Shown: positions 11,622 through 20,311 of the stretch, in pieces | Layout: each line of letters begins with the position of its first letter | How positions within the stretch are numbered: position 1 is the stretch's first letter | From: UBA2239 sp050177075 | GTDB lineage: Bacteria > Pseudomonadota > Gammaproteobacteria > Burkholderiales > UBA9220 | Direction: 5' to 3' | DNA length: 64,000 nt | Assembly: GCA_050177075.1 (NCBI GenBank) | Contig: JBFXHL010000001.1 | Coordinates: forward strand, 32,312-96,311 | Position numbers and translations under genes: made by a program | The notes under the pieces: model-generated | Database searches by the model: none | The model's input: the letters and a program-made list of their open reading frames with translations, nothing else | What the model was told of the DNA's origin: nothing

Positions 11622-12314
11622 TCAGGCGGCGTCCTTGCCGCAGCACTGCTTGTATTTCTTGCCGCTGCCGCAGGGACAGGGGTCGTTGCGCCCCACCTTG
11701 GGCTCCTGCCGCCGCGCGGTGGCCGGCTTGGCGCGGTAGGACCGCCAGAAGCGGTAAATGGCCCCCACGGCGTTGGGCAGTTCCTCCTGGGCCTCGGCCA
11801 GGGCCTGTTGCTCTTCCTTGGGGGACATCCACTTGTCGCCGTGCTTGAGGGTGTCCTCCTTGAGGAGGCCGTTGAGGAGGAAGAATACTTCCATCTTGTC
11901 GGTCAAGTCCTCGCTGTACTCCCCCGCCGCCTCGAACCAGTTGCTCTCCCCCATCTGGGAACCGTAGACGTAGCCGTCGCACCAGGAACCGTAATCCAGT
12001 TCTTCCGGGTCGTCCTCGAAACCGTAGAGGATGAGGTCGAAATCCTCCCGCGCCTCCAGGGCGGCGGCGATGCTGCGGTAGAACTTCAGCACCAGGGCCT
12101 CGGCCTCTTCCTTCCGGGCCGGGGTGTCGTAAGCCGGCGCCTCGCCCAGGGCCTCGGGCAGCCAGACCGACGCGGGAATCTCCTCCGGCCCGCTGGCCAC
12201 GGCGCAGAGGAAGCCCTGGAGCACGTCCAGGGTCATCGCCTCGTCCTTGAACATCTCTTCGGCCAGCAGTTCTTCCAGCCGGTCCAGGTCCTGGTCGGTA
12301 AATTGGTTTTCCAT
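11622..12314 (-). CDS. UPF0149/YecA family protein with SEC-C zinc motif
   Basis: 230 residues. An N-terminal YecA-like helical domain (LEELLAEEMFKDEAMTLD, then DGFLCAV-like LQGFLCAVASGP) is followed by a C-terminal SEC-C zinc-binding motif, GRNDPCPCGSGKKYKQCCG, the same module found at the SecA C-terminus. The SEC-C motif binds Zn through three Cys plus His/Cys and often contacts ribosomes or SecB. Exact function unknown. It converges on the PRK-like gene with four bases between the stops and sits 10 bases upstream of nothing else in its direction except a gap. Confidence 0.8.
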   Translation of the reverse strand: MENQFTDQDLDRLEELLAEEMFKDEAMTLDVLQGFLCAVASGPEEIPASVWLPEALGEAPAYDTPARKEEAEALVLKFYRSIAAALEAREDFDLILYGFEDDPEELDYGSWCDGYVYGSQMGESNWFEAAGEYSEDLTDKMEVFFLLNGLLKEDTLKHGDKWMSPKEEQQALAEAQEELPNAVGAIYRFWRSYRAKPATARRQEPKVGRNDPCPCGSGKKYKQCCGKDAA

Positions 12315-12324
12315 GAATTTTCCT

Positions 12325-14880
12325 TTAACGGCGCCCTTTCGGGGCGGGTTTGTGTCGGCGGGGGGCGGGCCCGGAGGAACGCGGCCGCCGCGTGTCCTTG
12401 TCGGGTTCCCGGCCGGCGCCGGCGGGCTGCCAGGCTGGCACCAGGCATTTCTTGGCGTTGCCGATGAGGTCGGCGCGGCCCATTTTCTTCAGGGTCTCCC
12501 GCAGCAGGGGCCAGTTTTCCGGGTCGTGGTAACGGAGGAAGGCCTTGTGCAGCTTGCGCTGCCGCGCGCCGAAGGGCACCGGCACTTCCTCGCTCTTGCG
12601 CGTCACCCGCTTCAGGGGGTTGCGGTGGCTGTGGTACATGGCGGTGGCCAGGGCCATGGGCGTGGGGAGGAAGGTCTGCACCTGATCCGGGCGGAAATCG
12701 TTGGCCTTGAGCCACAGGGCCAGGTTGAGCATGTCCTCGTCGGTGGTGCCGGGATGGCCGCCGATGAAGTAGGGAATCAGGTACTGCTCCTTCTTCGCCT
12801 CCCGGGAATAGGCGTCGAACAGCTCCTTGAAGCGGTAGTAGGTGTCGATGCCCGGCTTCATCATTTTCGACAGGGGCCCCGCCTCGGTATGCTCGGGGGC
12901 GATCTTGAGGTAGCCCCCCACATGGTGGGCCGCCAGCTCCCGCACGTATTCCTTGGAGCGCACCGCCAGGTCGTAGCGTACGCCGGAGCCGATCAGCACC
13001 TTCTTGATGCCCCGCAGGGCCCGGGCCTTGCGGTAGAGGGACACCAGGGGCCCGTGGTCGGTGCCCATGTTGACGCAGATATCCGGATAGACGCAGCTCA
13101 AGCGGCGGCAGGCGGACTCGATGTTCGGGTCCTTGCACTTCAACCGGTACATGTTGGCGGTGGGGCCGCCCAGGTCGGAGATGATGCCGGTGAAGCCGGG
13201 GGTCTTGTCCCGCACCTCCTCCACCTCCCGCAGCACCGAGGCCTCGGAGCGGCTCTGGATAATGCGACCCTCGTGCTCGGTGATGGAGCAGAAGGTGCAG
13301 CCGCCGAAACAGCCGCGCATGATGGCGACGGAAAAACGGATCATCTCCCAGGCGGGAATCTTCGCCTCGCCGTAGGCCGGGTGGGGCCGGCGGGCGTAGG
13401 GCAGCTCGTACACCCGGTCCAGCTCCTCGGTCTCCAGGGGAATGGGCGGCGGGTTGACCCACACGTCCCGGTCGCCGTGGGCCTGGACCAGGGCCCGGGC
13501 GTTGCCGGGGTTGGACTCCAGGTGCAGCACCCGGGAGGCATGGGCGTAGAGCAGGGGGTCGGCCTTCACCTGTTCGTAGGAAGGGAGGCGGACCACGGTG
13601 TGCTGTCGGTCGGGTTTATTCCCCTCTCCCGCAGGCGGGAGAGGGGCTAGGGGAGAGGGAAGGCGTGACGGCGAAGCCGCAGAGGGAAAACCCATCCCCA
13701 CCGCCAATCGGATGGCTTCCAGTACCGCCTCGGTTTCCTGCAACACCTCATTGTTCCAGAACCGCAACACGCGAATACCTTCCTGTTCGAGGTATTTCGT
13801 ACGCTCAGTGTCGTATGCCACTTGTTCCGCGTGCTGCCCACCGTCCAACTCGATATTCACCTTCTTCTCAGGACAGTAGAAATCCAGGATATAGCGTCCA
13901 ACCGGATGCTGGCGGCGGAACTTCAGACCGAAAAAGCGCTTTGCGCGCAGGACTCCCCACAACAAGCCTTCGGCGTCAGTTTGATGGGTGCGCAGTTCGC
14001 GGGCGAAAGCGAGAATGTCCACCTGCAAGGGTTTGACGGGATAACGGGTTTTTCCCTCTCCCCCAACCCCTCCCCCGCCTGCGGCGGCTGAGACGGCTTC
14101 GCCGCCACGCCTTCCCTCTCCCCCAACCCCTCCCCCGCCTGCGGGGGAGGGGAGCGTGTCGTCGACGTCGGATGAATCGAGTTCTCTCCACCCCTCCCCC
14201 GGCAACCACCCTTTCGGCCGCATGAAGGCCGTCCCCCGCAGGTCGGTAATGTCGCCGATCTTCTCGCCCTTCGCCAGGCGGTGGGTCAATTCCACCAGGG
14301 CCCGTTCGGCGTTGCCGAACAGCAGCAGGTCCGCCTTGGCGTCCGGCAGCACCGAGCGGCGCACGGTGTCGGACCAGTAGTCGTAGTGGGCGATGCGGCG
14401 CAGGCTCGCCTCGATGCCTCCCAGCACCACGGGCACGTCCGGGTAGGCCTCGCGGCAGCGCTGGGAATAGACCAGCACCGCCCGGTCGGGGCGCCTGTTT
14501 CCCTCGCCTCCGGGGGTATAGGCGTCGTCGGAGCGGATTTTTCGCTCGGAGGTGTAGCGGTTGACCATGGAGTCCATGTTCCCCGCCGTGACGCCGAAAT
14601 ACAGGGTAGGACGGCCCAGGGCCTTGAAGGCTTCCGCCGACTGCCAGGCGGGCTGGGCGATGATGCCGACGCGGAAGCCCTGGGCCTCCAGCAACCGCCC
14701 CACCAGGGCCATGCCGAAGCTGGGATGGTCGATATAGGCGTCTCCCGTGACCAGGATCACGTCGCAGGCGTCCCAGCCCAGGGCGTCCATCTCCTGCCGG
14801 CTCATGGGCAGGAAAGGGGCGGTACCGAAGCGTTTGGCCCAGTGGGGGCGATAGGAGAAGAGGGGTTTGGCGGCTTCCAT
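12325..14880 (-). CDS. ygiQ: YgiQ family radical SAM protein with in-frame DUF559 insertion
   Basis: 851 residues against about 740 for E. coli YgiQ. Residues 1-242 match the YgiQ N-terminal domain (APFLPMSRQEMDALGWD, VTGDAYIDHPSFGMAL). Residues about 421-851 match the radical SAM core and C-terminal region, with the 4Fe-4S cysteines C524, C528 and C531 in MRGCFGGCTFCSITEHEGR. In between, residues about 243-420 are foreign: Gly/Pro-rich repeat-encoded arms around a DUF559 PD-(D/E)xK domain (FARELRTHQTDAE, ILDFYCPEKK, IELDGGQH, VLRFWNNEVL). The reading frame stays open throughout. In E. coli this position is a variable linker, so YgiQ may still fold. The role of YgiQ is not established. Whether the host enzyme works, or the inserted domain is made separately (possible GTG at 14022), is unknown. 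Confidence 0.9.
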   Translation of the reverse strand: MEAAKPLFSYRPHWAKRFGTAPFLPMSRQEMDALGWDACDVILVTGDAYIDHPSFGMALVGRLLEAQGFRVGIIAQPAWQSAEAFKALGRPTLYFGVTAGNMDSMVNRYTSERKIRSDDAYTPGGEGNRRPDRAVLVYSQRCREAYPDVPVVLGGIEASLRRIAHYDYWSDTVRRSVLPDAKADLLLFGNAERALVELTHRLAKGEKIGDITDLRGTAFMRPKGWLPGEGWRELDSSDVDDTLPSPAGGGGVGGEGRRGGEAVSAAAGGGGVGGEGKTRYPVKPLQVDILAFARELRTHQTDAEGLLWGVLRAKRFFGLKFRRQHPVGRYILDFYCPEKKVNIELDGGQHAEQVAYDTERTKYLEQEGIRVLRFWNNEVLQETEAVLEAIRLAVGMGFPSAASPSRLPSPLAPLPPAGEGNKPDRQHTVVRLPSYEQVKADPLLYAHASRVLHLESNPGNARALVQAHGDRDVWVNPPPIPLETEELDRVYELPYARRPHPAYGEAKIPAWEMIRFSVAIMRGCFGGCTFCSITEHEGRIIQSRSEASVLREVEEVRDKTPGFTGIISDLGGPTANMYRLKCKDPNIESACRRLSCVYPDICVNMGTDHGPLVSLYRKARALRGIKKVLIGSGVRYDLAVRSKEYVRELAAHHVGGYLKIAPEHTEAGPLSKMMKPGIDTYYRFKELFDAYSREAKKEQYLIPYFIGGHPGTTDEDMLNLALWLKANDFRPDQVQTFLPTPMALATAMYHSHRNPLKRVTRKSEEVPVPFGARQRKLHKAFLRYHDPENWPLLRETLKKMGRADLIGNAKKCLVPAWQPAGAGREPDKDTRRPRSSGPAPRRHKPAPKGRR
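13621..13680. repeat. left terminal inverted repeat of the DUF559 element
   Basis: A 60-bp C/T-rich arm beginning with a perfect hairpin (13621-13646). Its reverse complement matches 14093-14152 at 54 of 60 positions. It encodes the SPLAPLPPAGEG peptide of the inserted segment. Confidence 0.85.
14052..14144. repeat. 33-bp direct repeat at 60-bp period
   Basis: The 33 bases at 14052-14084 recur exactly at 14112-14144. The right end therefore has an extra partial copy of the terminal repeat, encoding two AGGGGVGGEG peptides, suggesting local duplication or nested insertion of the repeat. Confidence 0.85.
14093..14152. repeat. right terminal inverted repeat of the DUF559 element
   Basis: A 60-bp arm ending in a perfect 26-bp hairpin (14127-14152), the inverted partner of 13621-13680. 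Confidence 0.85.
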
Positions 14881-14962
14881 CAGGGGGGGTATTGTACGCG
14901 AGGCGGCGGGGGACCACTATGGACCCGATGGCAGGGTGGAGGTTCCCCGCTACAATAGTCCC

Positions 14963-15436
14963 ATGTCTGACGAACCCTGGCTCGCCCCCCAAGCCGTCAT
15001 CCGCGCCACCCAGGTGCTGGACTCCTTCGAGCGCCTCCTCGGATGGCCCCTTATCCCCCGCCAGGGCAACCCGGCGGCCGACGCCCGGGCCCTGTTCGAC
15101 GCCCCCTTCCCCGTCCTGGCCCACGGCACCCAGGCCGACCCCGTCCTCGACTACGGCAACCGCGCCGCCCTCGCCCTGTGGGAAATGGACTGGCCCCGCT
15201 TCACCACCACCCCCTCCCGCCTGACGGCGGAACCGGACAGCCGCGCCGCCCGGGAAAAAATCCTGCAGACGGCGGCGCAACAGGGCTACGTAGCCCACTA
15301 TTCCGGCGTGAGGATTTCCGCCACGGGCAGGCGCTTCCGGGTGGAGGAACTGATCCTGTGGCGGGTCGCCGACGGCGACGGCAAGCGTGCCGGCCTGGCG
15401 GCCACCTTCCCCCGTTGGGAGTTCCTTCAGCCTTAG
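14963..15436 (+). CDS. MEKHLA domain-containing protein
   Basis: 157 residues. PAS-like MEKHLA fold: FDAPFPVLAHGTQADPVLDYGNRAALALWEMDW followed in the family by TPSR and by YSGVRISATGRRFRVEEL. Such small proteins occur in bacteria and the domain also ends some plant HD-ZIP III factors, where a redox or light-sensing role has been proposed. The start at 14963 was chosen because the protein begins MSDEPWL just after a short intergenic; the upstream extension is not protein-like and overlaps the ygiQ promoter region. No operon partner. Confidence 0.8.
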   Translation: MSDEPWLAPQAVIRATQVLDSFERLLGWPLIPRQGNPAADARALFDAPFPVLAHGTQADPVLDYGNRAALALWEMDWPRFTTTPSRLTAEPDSRAAREKILQTAAQQGYVAHYSGVRISATGRRFRVEELILWRVADGDGKRAGLAATFPRWEFLQP

Positions 15437-15569
15437 CCGGCCTGGAATGTCGGGGGTGCCGGTCGGACCCAGAACCCGCCCTCCAAGGGGAAAGAATCCG
15501 CCCGCCGCCACCTGCGCGGCGAATTGCCTATAATCGGCTTACAACACCCCTAACCGAGGAGGAGACCCC

Positions 15570-16223
15570 ATGAGCGAGGCGATGGAACCGCAAGCGGAAG
15601 CCCCGGCCCAGCCGGAGGCGAAGAAGAAACTGGCCCTGCAGGCCATCAAGCTCAACTCGACGGTAATCGCGGCCATTGTCGGCGTGGTGGCGGTGGTGGC
15701 CATGGCGGCGTGGAAAAGCCTGGCGGTTTCCGCCGTGGAGGAGCGCCTGACCGCCGAAAAAGCCCAGGCGGTGAAACAGGCCCAGGCCAGCGCCGCCAAA
15801 GCCGTCGAGGACGGCAAGAAAGCCGTGCTGGCAGCCCGGCGCGACGCCCTGCTCCTCATGGCCCGCCCCCTGTCCTGGGCCCTGCGGGACTTGGTGATGG
15901 CGGACAACCAGGCCCAAATCGACAGCTACATCGGCGACCTGGTCAAGCAGCCCGGCTTCGACCGCATCGTGCTTGCCCGCACCGACGGCTCCATCGCCCT
16001 CGCCAGCGACCGCAAGCTGGTCGACGGCAAGCTGGAAGCGATCTATCCGCCGGCGGTGAGCGCCGTCCAGGGGCCGACGGTGCTGGATGGCGAGGGGGGA
16101 AAGATGATCCTGGCGGTGCCGATCATGGGACTGTCGGAAAAGCTGGCGCTGCTGGTCCTGAGCTACGATCCGGCGGCAGCCCCGCCGACGGCCCCAGCCA
16201 CGGCGCCACCGGCACCGCAGTAG
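15570..16223 (+). CDS. membrane-anchored protein with coiled coil and Cache-like region
   Basis: 217 residues of a family I do not recognise. A charged N-terminus of about 30 residues precedes one membrane helix (STVIAAIVGVVAVVAMAAW, about residues 30-48). An Ala/Lys/Glu-rich coiled coil (about 50-95) follows, then a domain resembling a small single Cache/PAS sensor (FDRIVLARTDGSIALASDRKL, then AVPIMGLSEKLALLVLSYD), and a Pro/Ala-rich tail. The layout suggests an inner-membrane protein with a periplasmic sensing domain but no output domain. A GAGGAGGAG ribosome site precedes the ATG. Confidence 0.6.
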   Translation: MSEAMEPQAEAPAQPEAKKKLALQAIKLNSTVIAAIVGVVAVVAMAAWKSLAVSAVEERLTAEKAQAVKQAQASAAKAVEDGKKAVLAARRDALLLMARPLSWALRDLVMADNQAQIDSYIGDLVKQPGFDRIVLARTDGSIALASDRKLVDGKLEAIYPPAVSAVQGPTVLDGEGGKMILAVPIMGLSEKLALLVLSYDPAAAPPTAPATAPPAPQ

Positions 16224-16235
16224 CCTCTCGAACCC

Positions 16236-16264
16236 AAGCCCGCTTTTCAGCGGGCTTTGTTTTC
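16236..16264 (+). terminator. terminator overlapping the convergent cinA-like gene
   Basis: An 8-bp stem AAGCCCGC (16236-16243) with GCGGGCTT (16250-16257), loop of six, then TGTTTT. It ends the gene at 15570-16223, and its loop coincides with the stop codon of the opposite-strand CinA-like gene. Confidence 0.8.
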
Positions 16265-16996
16265 CCAGCGGTAGCCCCGCGCCGCCACCCCCTGCTGGAG
16301 GAAGGCGGCCGCTTCGTTCACCCGGGGACGGCTGCCCTTGACGCCGAACTCGATGCGCCGCTCGCCGCCTTCCCCCAAGTGGGGCAGGCTGGAAAAGCGT
16401 ACGTCGGGGTAGCGGGCGACGAAGTCCTCCATCAGGTCGATGAGAAAGCTCTCGCTGACGTCGAAAACGGTGAACAGGGTCTCGGTTTCCGGCGCCAGGT
16501 CGCGCAGGCCGGGATAGCGATTGTCCAGCACCCATTCCATCATCGGCCACGCCATCTGGGGAAAGCCGGGGAGGAAATGGTGGCCCTTGAGATAGAAGCC
16601 CGGCACCCGGTTCACCGGGTTGGGGATGATGCCGCACCCCTCGGGCAGGTCGGCCATGACGATGCGGCGGGGATAGGCATCGGCGCCGAACTGGGCCTCG
16701 ATCTCCGCCACCGCCTCGGGGTGGCGCGTCATGGGCACCCCCGCGGCCTCCGCGGCGCAGCGCCGGGTATGGTCGTCCGGGGTGGCGCCGATGCCGCCGC
16801 AGGAAAAGACCAGGTCGCCGCTGGCGTAGGTTTCGCGCAAAGTCTGGACGATGCGCGCCGGCACGTCGCCGACGATGCGGCACCAGGACAGCTCCAGCCC
16901 CCGCTGGGCAAGCATGCCCACCACATGGTCGAAGTGGCCGTCCTTCCGCTTGCCGGAGAGGATTTCGTCGCCGATGATGAGGAGGCCGATGTCCAC
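16247..16996 (-). CDS. CinA N-terminal/MoaB-like molybdopterin-binding domain protein
   Basis: 249 residues beginning VDIGLLIIGDEILSGKR, the COG1058/CinA-N fold related to MogA/MoaB, with SCGGIGATPDDHT as the characteristic loop. The C-terminal deamidase half of full CinA is absent. I chose the GTG at 16996, five bases after the GST stop, because homologues start at this position; an ATG at 17029 would add residues with no family match. It follows GST and acnB in the same direction. Function in this stand-alone form is not established; nucleotide or pyridine-nucleotide salvage has been suggested for the family. Confidence 0.8.
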   Translation of the reverse strand: MDIGLLIIGDEILSGKRKDGHFDHVVGMLAQRGLELSWCRIVGDVPARIVQTLRETYASGDLVFSCGGIGATPDDHTRRCAAEAAGVPMTRHPEAVAEIEAQFGADAYPRRIVMADLPEGCGIIPNPVNRVPGFYLKGHHFLPGFPQMAWPMMEWVLDNRYPGLRDLAPETETLFTVFDVSESFLIDLMEDFVARYPDVRFSSLPHLGEGGERRIEFGVKGSRPRVNEAAAFLQQGVAARGYRWENKAR

Positions 16997-17000
16997 GGCT

Positions 17001-17615
17001 TCAGGATTTCGGCGGCACCGTGTCGGCAAAGGAAGGCCGCGCCATCAGCTTGTCCATGTGCTGGGCCAGGCCGGGGTGGCCGACGCGCCATTCGACCTCG
17101 TCCTCGAAACGCAGGTTGAGGTAACCCAGGCAACAGGCGGCGGCGATGTCCGCCAGGGACAGGCCGTGGCCGTGGAACCATTCCTTGTCCCCCAGCTCCC
17201 TTTCCAGGGCGTCCAGCCCCCGGTCGATGGCGGCGCGCTGGAGGGCGACCCAGTCGGGGTCACGCTTCTCGGCGGGGCGCTTGCGCTCGAGGAAAATCTT
17301 CATCGCCGCTTCCGTCACCCCGTCGGCCAGGGCCTCGATGCGCCGCACCAGCATGCGCTGGCGGCCGGGTTCGGGAAGGAGCTTGACCGCCGGGCTGATG
17401 GCGTCCAGGTACTCGACGATGACCCGGGAGTCGAAGACGTTGTTGCCGTCGTCCAGCACCAGGGTGGGCACCTGGCTCAGGGGGTTGTGCTCGATCACCG
17501 GATTCACCGGCTCCCACGGGTTGACCACTTCCAGTTCGCACTCGACGTGCTTTTCCGCCAGGACGATGCGCACCTTGCGGGCAAAGGGACTGGTGAGGGA
17601 AGCGAGGAGTTTCAT
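17001..17615 (-). CDS. glutathione S-transferase family protein
   Basis: 204 residues. A thioredoxin-fold N-terminal domain (MKLLASLTSPFARKVRIVLAEK, with the Ser/Pro active-site region SPFARKVR and the cis-Pro motif QVPTLVLDDG) is followed by an all-helical C-terminal domain. The YibF-like subgroup begins this way. Substrate unknown. It lies seven bases downstream of acnB and five bases upstream of the CinA-like GTG, so the three may form one operon. Confidence 0.88.
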   Translation of the reverse strand: MKLLASLTSPFARKVRIVLAEKHVECELEVVNPWEPVNPVIEHNPLSQVPTLVLDDGNNVFDSRVIVEYLDAISPAVKLLPEPGRQRMLVRRIEALADGVTEAAMKIFLERKRPAEKRDPDWVALQRAAIDRGLDALERELGDKEWFHGHGLSLADIAAACCLGYLNLRFEDEVEWRVGHPGLAQHMDKLMARPSFADTVPPKS

Positions 17616-17622
17616 GTTCCGC

Positions 17623-20181
17623 TTACCCCGCCATCACCGGAATGATCTTCTTCCCCTTGGCGTAGCTGTCCATGAGGTGGAAGTTGAGGTAGCGGTAGAT
17701 GTTGTCCGACAGGGGGGCGATCTTGTCCTTCACCACCGCCTGGTATTCCTCCATCGTGGGAATGCGCCCCAGACGGGCGCACACCGCCGCCAGTTCGGCG
17801 GAACCCAGGTAGCAGCGGGCGTCGCGGCCCATCCGGTTGTCGAAATTGCGGGTGCTGGTGGAGAACACCGTGGCCTTGTCCGCCACCCGCGCCTGGTTGC
17901 CCATGCACAGGGAGCAGCCGGGCATTTCCATGCGGGCGCCGGCGCGGCCGAAAATGCCATAGGCCCCTTCCTCCCGCAGCTGGGCCTCGTCCATGCGGGT
18001 GGGGGGCGCCACCCACAGGCGGACGGGGATCATGCCGGCGTCCTCCAGCACCTTGGCGGCGGCGCGGTAGTGGCCGATGTTGGTCATGCAGGAGCCGATG
18101 AACACCTCGTCCACCTTGTCCCCGGCCACGGCGGAGAGGGGCTTGATGTCGTCCGGGTCGTTGGGACAGGCCACCAGCGGTTCCTTGATGTCGTTGAGGT
18201 CGATCTCCAGCACGTAGGCGTATTCGGCGTCGGCGTCCGGCTCCAGCAGCTCGGGCTTGGCCAGCCAGGCCTTCATGGCGTCGATGCGGCGCTGCAGGGT
18301 GCGGGCGTCCTGGTAGCCGTTCTCGATCATGTTCTCCAGCAGCACGACGTTGGAGTTGAGGTACTCCATCACCGGCTCCTTGTTCAGGCGCACGGTGCAA
18401 GCGGCGGCGGAGCGCTCGGCGGAGGCGTCGGACAGCTCGAACGCCTGCTCCACCTTCAGGTCGGGCAGGCCCTCGATTTCCAGGATGCGACCGTTGAAGA
18501 CGTTCTTCTTGCCGGTCTTGCCCACGGTCAGCTCGCCCTTCTGGATGGCGGCGTAGGGGATGGCGTTGACCAGGTCCCGCAGGGTGATGCCGGGCTGCAT
18601 CTGGCCCTTGAAGCGCACCAGCACGGACTCGGGCATGTCCAGGGGCATCACGCCCATGGCGGCGGCGAAGGCCACCAGACCGGAACCGGCGGGGAAGGAA
18701 ATGCCGATGGGGAAGCGGGTGTGGGAATCGCCGCCGGTGCCCACGGTGTCGGGCAGCAACATGCGGTTGAGCCAGGAGTGGATCACGCCGTCGCCGGGGC
18801 GCAGGGACACGCCGCCGCGGGAGGAGATGAACTCGGGCAGCTCGTGGTGCAGCTTGATGTCCACGGGCTTGGGGTAGGCGGCGGTGTGGCAGAAGCTCTG
18901 CATCACCAGATCGGCGGAGAAGCCCAGGCAGGCCAGTTCTTTCAATTCATCACGGGTCATGCCGCCGGTGGTGTCCTGGGAGCCCACGGACGCCATCCTC
19001 GGCTCGCAGTAGGTGCCGGGGCGCACGCCGGCCACGCCGCAGGCGCGGCCCACCATCTTCTGCGCCAGGGTGTAGCCCTTGCCGCTGTCCTTCGGCGCCT
19101 GGGGAGCGGCGAAGAGGTCGGAATGGGGCAGCCCCAGGGCCTCCCGCGCCTTGGCCGTGAGGCCGCGGCCGATGATGAGGGGGATGCGGCCACCGGCCCG
19201 CACTTCGTCCGCCAGGGTGACGGGCTCCAGCTTGAAGGTGGCGATGGTCTTGCCGGAGGCGTCGTGGACCTCGCCCTTGAAGGGATAGACGGTGATCACG
19301 TCGCCGGTGTTCATGGCGGCGACGTCGCACTGGATGGGCAGGGCGCCGGAGTCCTCGGCGGTATTGAAGAAGATGGGGGCGATCTTGCCGCCGATCACCA
19401 CGCCGCCGGTGCGCTTGTTGGGGATGAAGGGGATATCGCGCCCCATGTGCCACTGCACCGAGTTGATGGCGGACTTGCGGGAGGAGCCGGTGCCCACCAC
19501 GTCGCCCACGTAGGCCAGGGGCAGGCCCTTCTGCTTGAGCTCCTCGATTTTCTCCAGGGCTCCGGGCAGGCGGGTCACCAGCATTTCCTGGGCATGCTGG
19601 GGGATATCGGGCCGGGACCAGGCGGCCTGGGCGGGGGAAAGGTCGTCGGTGTTGGTCTCGCCGGGCACCTTGAACACCACCAGCTCCAGCTTCTCCGGCA
19701 GGGGCGCGCGGGAAGTGAACCACTCGGCGTCGGCCCAGGACTGCATCAGCTTCTTCGCGGCGGCGTTGCCGGCCTTCATTTTCTCCGCCACGTCGTGGAA
19801 GGCATCGAACATCAGGATGGTCTTGGACAGGGCCGCCACGGCGTGCTCCGCCATGTCGCCGTCCAGCAGCTCCACCAGCGGACCGACGTTGTAGCCGCCG
19901 AGCATGGTGCCCAGCAGCTGCACCGCCTTCTCCCGGCTCACCAGGGGAGAGGTCGCCTTGCCGTGGGCCACGTCCGCCAGGAAAGCCGCCTTGACGTAGG
20001 CCGCCTGGTCCACCCCGGCGGGGACCCGGTTCTCCAGCAGGTCCACCAGGGCCTGCTCCTCGCCCGCCGGCGGGGCTTTCAGCAGCTCCACCAGCGCCGC
20101 GGTCTGCTCGGCGGACAAGGGAAGGGGCGGCAGCCCCTGGGCGGCGCGCTCGGCGACGTGGCTACGGTAAGCGTTCAACAT
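17623..20181 (-). CDS. acnB: aconitate hydratase B
   Basis: 852 residues, close to the usual 865. The N-terminal HEAT-like domain precedes the swivel domain, the order specific to AcnB. Iron-sulfur ligands are visible in GSCMTNIGHYRAA and CSLCMGNQARV, with DSHTRFPIGISFPAGSG in the core. It interconverts citrate and isocitrate in the TCA cycle and may also bind 2-methylaconitate pathway intermediates. A perfect stem-loop lies just upstream in its leader (20208-20239). A long open frame on the opposite strand is a codon-bias shadow. Confidence 0.97.
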   Translation of the reverse strand: MLNAYRSHVAERAAQGLPPLPLSAEQTAALVELLKAPPAGEEQALVDLLENRVPAGVDQAAYVKAAFLADVAHGKATSPLVSREKAVQLLGTMLGGYNVGPLVELLDGDMAEHAVAALSKTILMFDAFHDVAEKMKAGNAAAKKLMQSWADAEWFTSRAPLPEKLELVVFKVPGETNTDDLSPAQAAWSRPDIPQHAQEMLVTRLPGALEKIEELKQKGLPLAYVGDVVGTGSSRKSAINSVQWHMGRDIPFIPNKRTGGVVIGGKIAPIFFNTAEDSGALPIQCDVAAMNTGDVITVYPFKGEVHDASGKTIATFKLEPVTLADEVRAGGRIPLIIGRGLTAKAREALGLPHSDLFAAPQAPKDSGKGYTLAQKMVGRACGVAGVRPGTYCEPRMASVGSQDTTGGMTRDELKELACLGFSADLVMQSFCHTAAYPKPVDIKLHHELPEFISSRGGVSLRPGDGVIHSWLNRMLLPDTVGTGGDSHTRFPIGISFPAGSGLVAFAAAMGVMPLDMPESVLVRFKGQMQPGITLRDLVNAIPYAAIQKGELTVGKTGKKNVFNGRILEIEGLPDLKVEQAFELSDASAERSAAACTVRLNKEPVMEYLNSNVVLLENMIENGYQDARTLQRRIDAMKAWLAKPELLEPDADAEYAYVLEIDLNDIKEPLVACPNDPDDIKPLSAVAGDKVDEVFIGSCMTNIGHYRAAAKVLEDAGMIPVRLWVAPPTRMDEAQLREEGAYGIFGRAGARMEMPGCSLCMGNQARVADKATVFSTSTRNFDNRMGRDARCYLGSAELAAVCARLGRIPTMEEYQAVVKDKIAPLSDNIYRYLNFHLMDSYAKGKKIIPVMAG

Positions 20182-20207
20182 GGCTCTCTCACGTTAGGCT
20201 TTAAAGA

Positions 20208-20239
20208 CCACGAAGCGCGCCGGGTGGCGCGCTTCGTGG
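20208..20239 (-). promoter_or_regulatory. perfect stem-loop in the acnB 5' leader
   Basis: 14-bp arms at 20208-20221 and 20226-20239 with a four-base loop and no mismatches. It starts 27 bases before the acnB ATG. The following sequence lacks a strong T-run, so it is not a clear terminator. It could be a leader hairpin affecting stability or translation, or the terminator of something upstream. Confidence 0.55.
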
Positions 20240-20311
20240 CGGATTACATTATGGGCGACTCGCCCGATTATAGCACCATGGTTCGAGGGAAGAAGCAATC
20301 CGCCCCGAGTC

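Larger units (their letters stand above)
13621..14152 (-). mobile_element. 532-bp DUF559 endonuclease element with terminal inverted repeats
   Basis: Bounded by two 60-bp inverted repeats (13621-13680 and 14093-14152) that match at 54 of 60 positions by my count. Each outer end is a perfect 26-bp hairpin (12-bp arms, 2-base loop: 13621-13646 and 14127-14152). Inside is one DUF559-type nuclease domain, with likely active-site residues D333, E344 and D346 in ygiQ numbering. Neither repeat contains a stop in the ygiQ frame. No target-site duplication is obvious at the ends. Standalone DUF559 proteins of very similar sequence are common in proteobacteria. Mobility is inferred from structure only; there is no transposase. 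Confidence 0.75.

Noticed and set aside
13621..13646. Hairpin as a transcription terminator
   Set aside because: It lies inside an open coding frame and has no T-run in either direction; better explained as the end of the inserted element.
13621..14152. Target-site duplication around the DUF559 element
   Set aside because: Flanks (tttatt on the left, agcgtg on the right) show no duplicated bases, so classical transposition is not shown.
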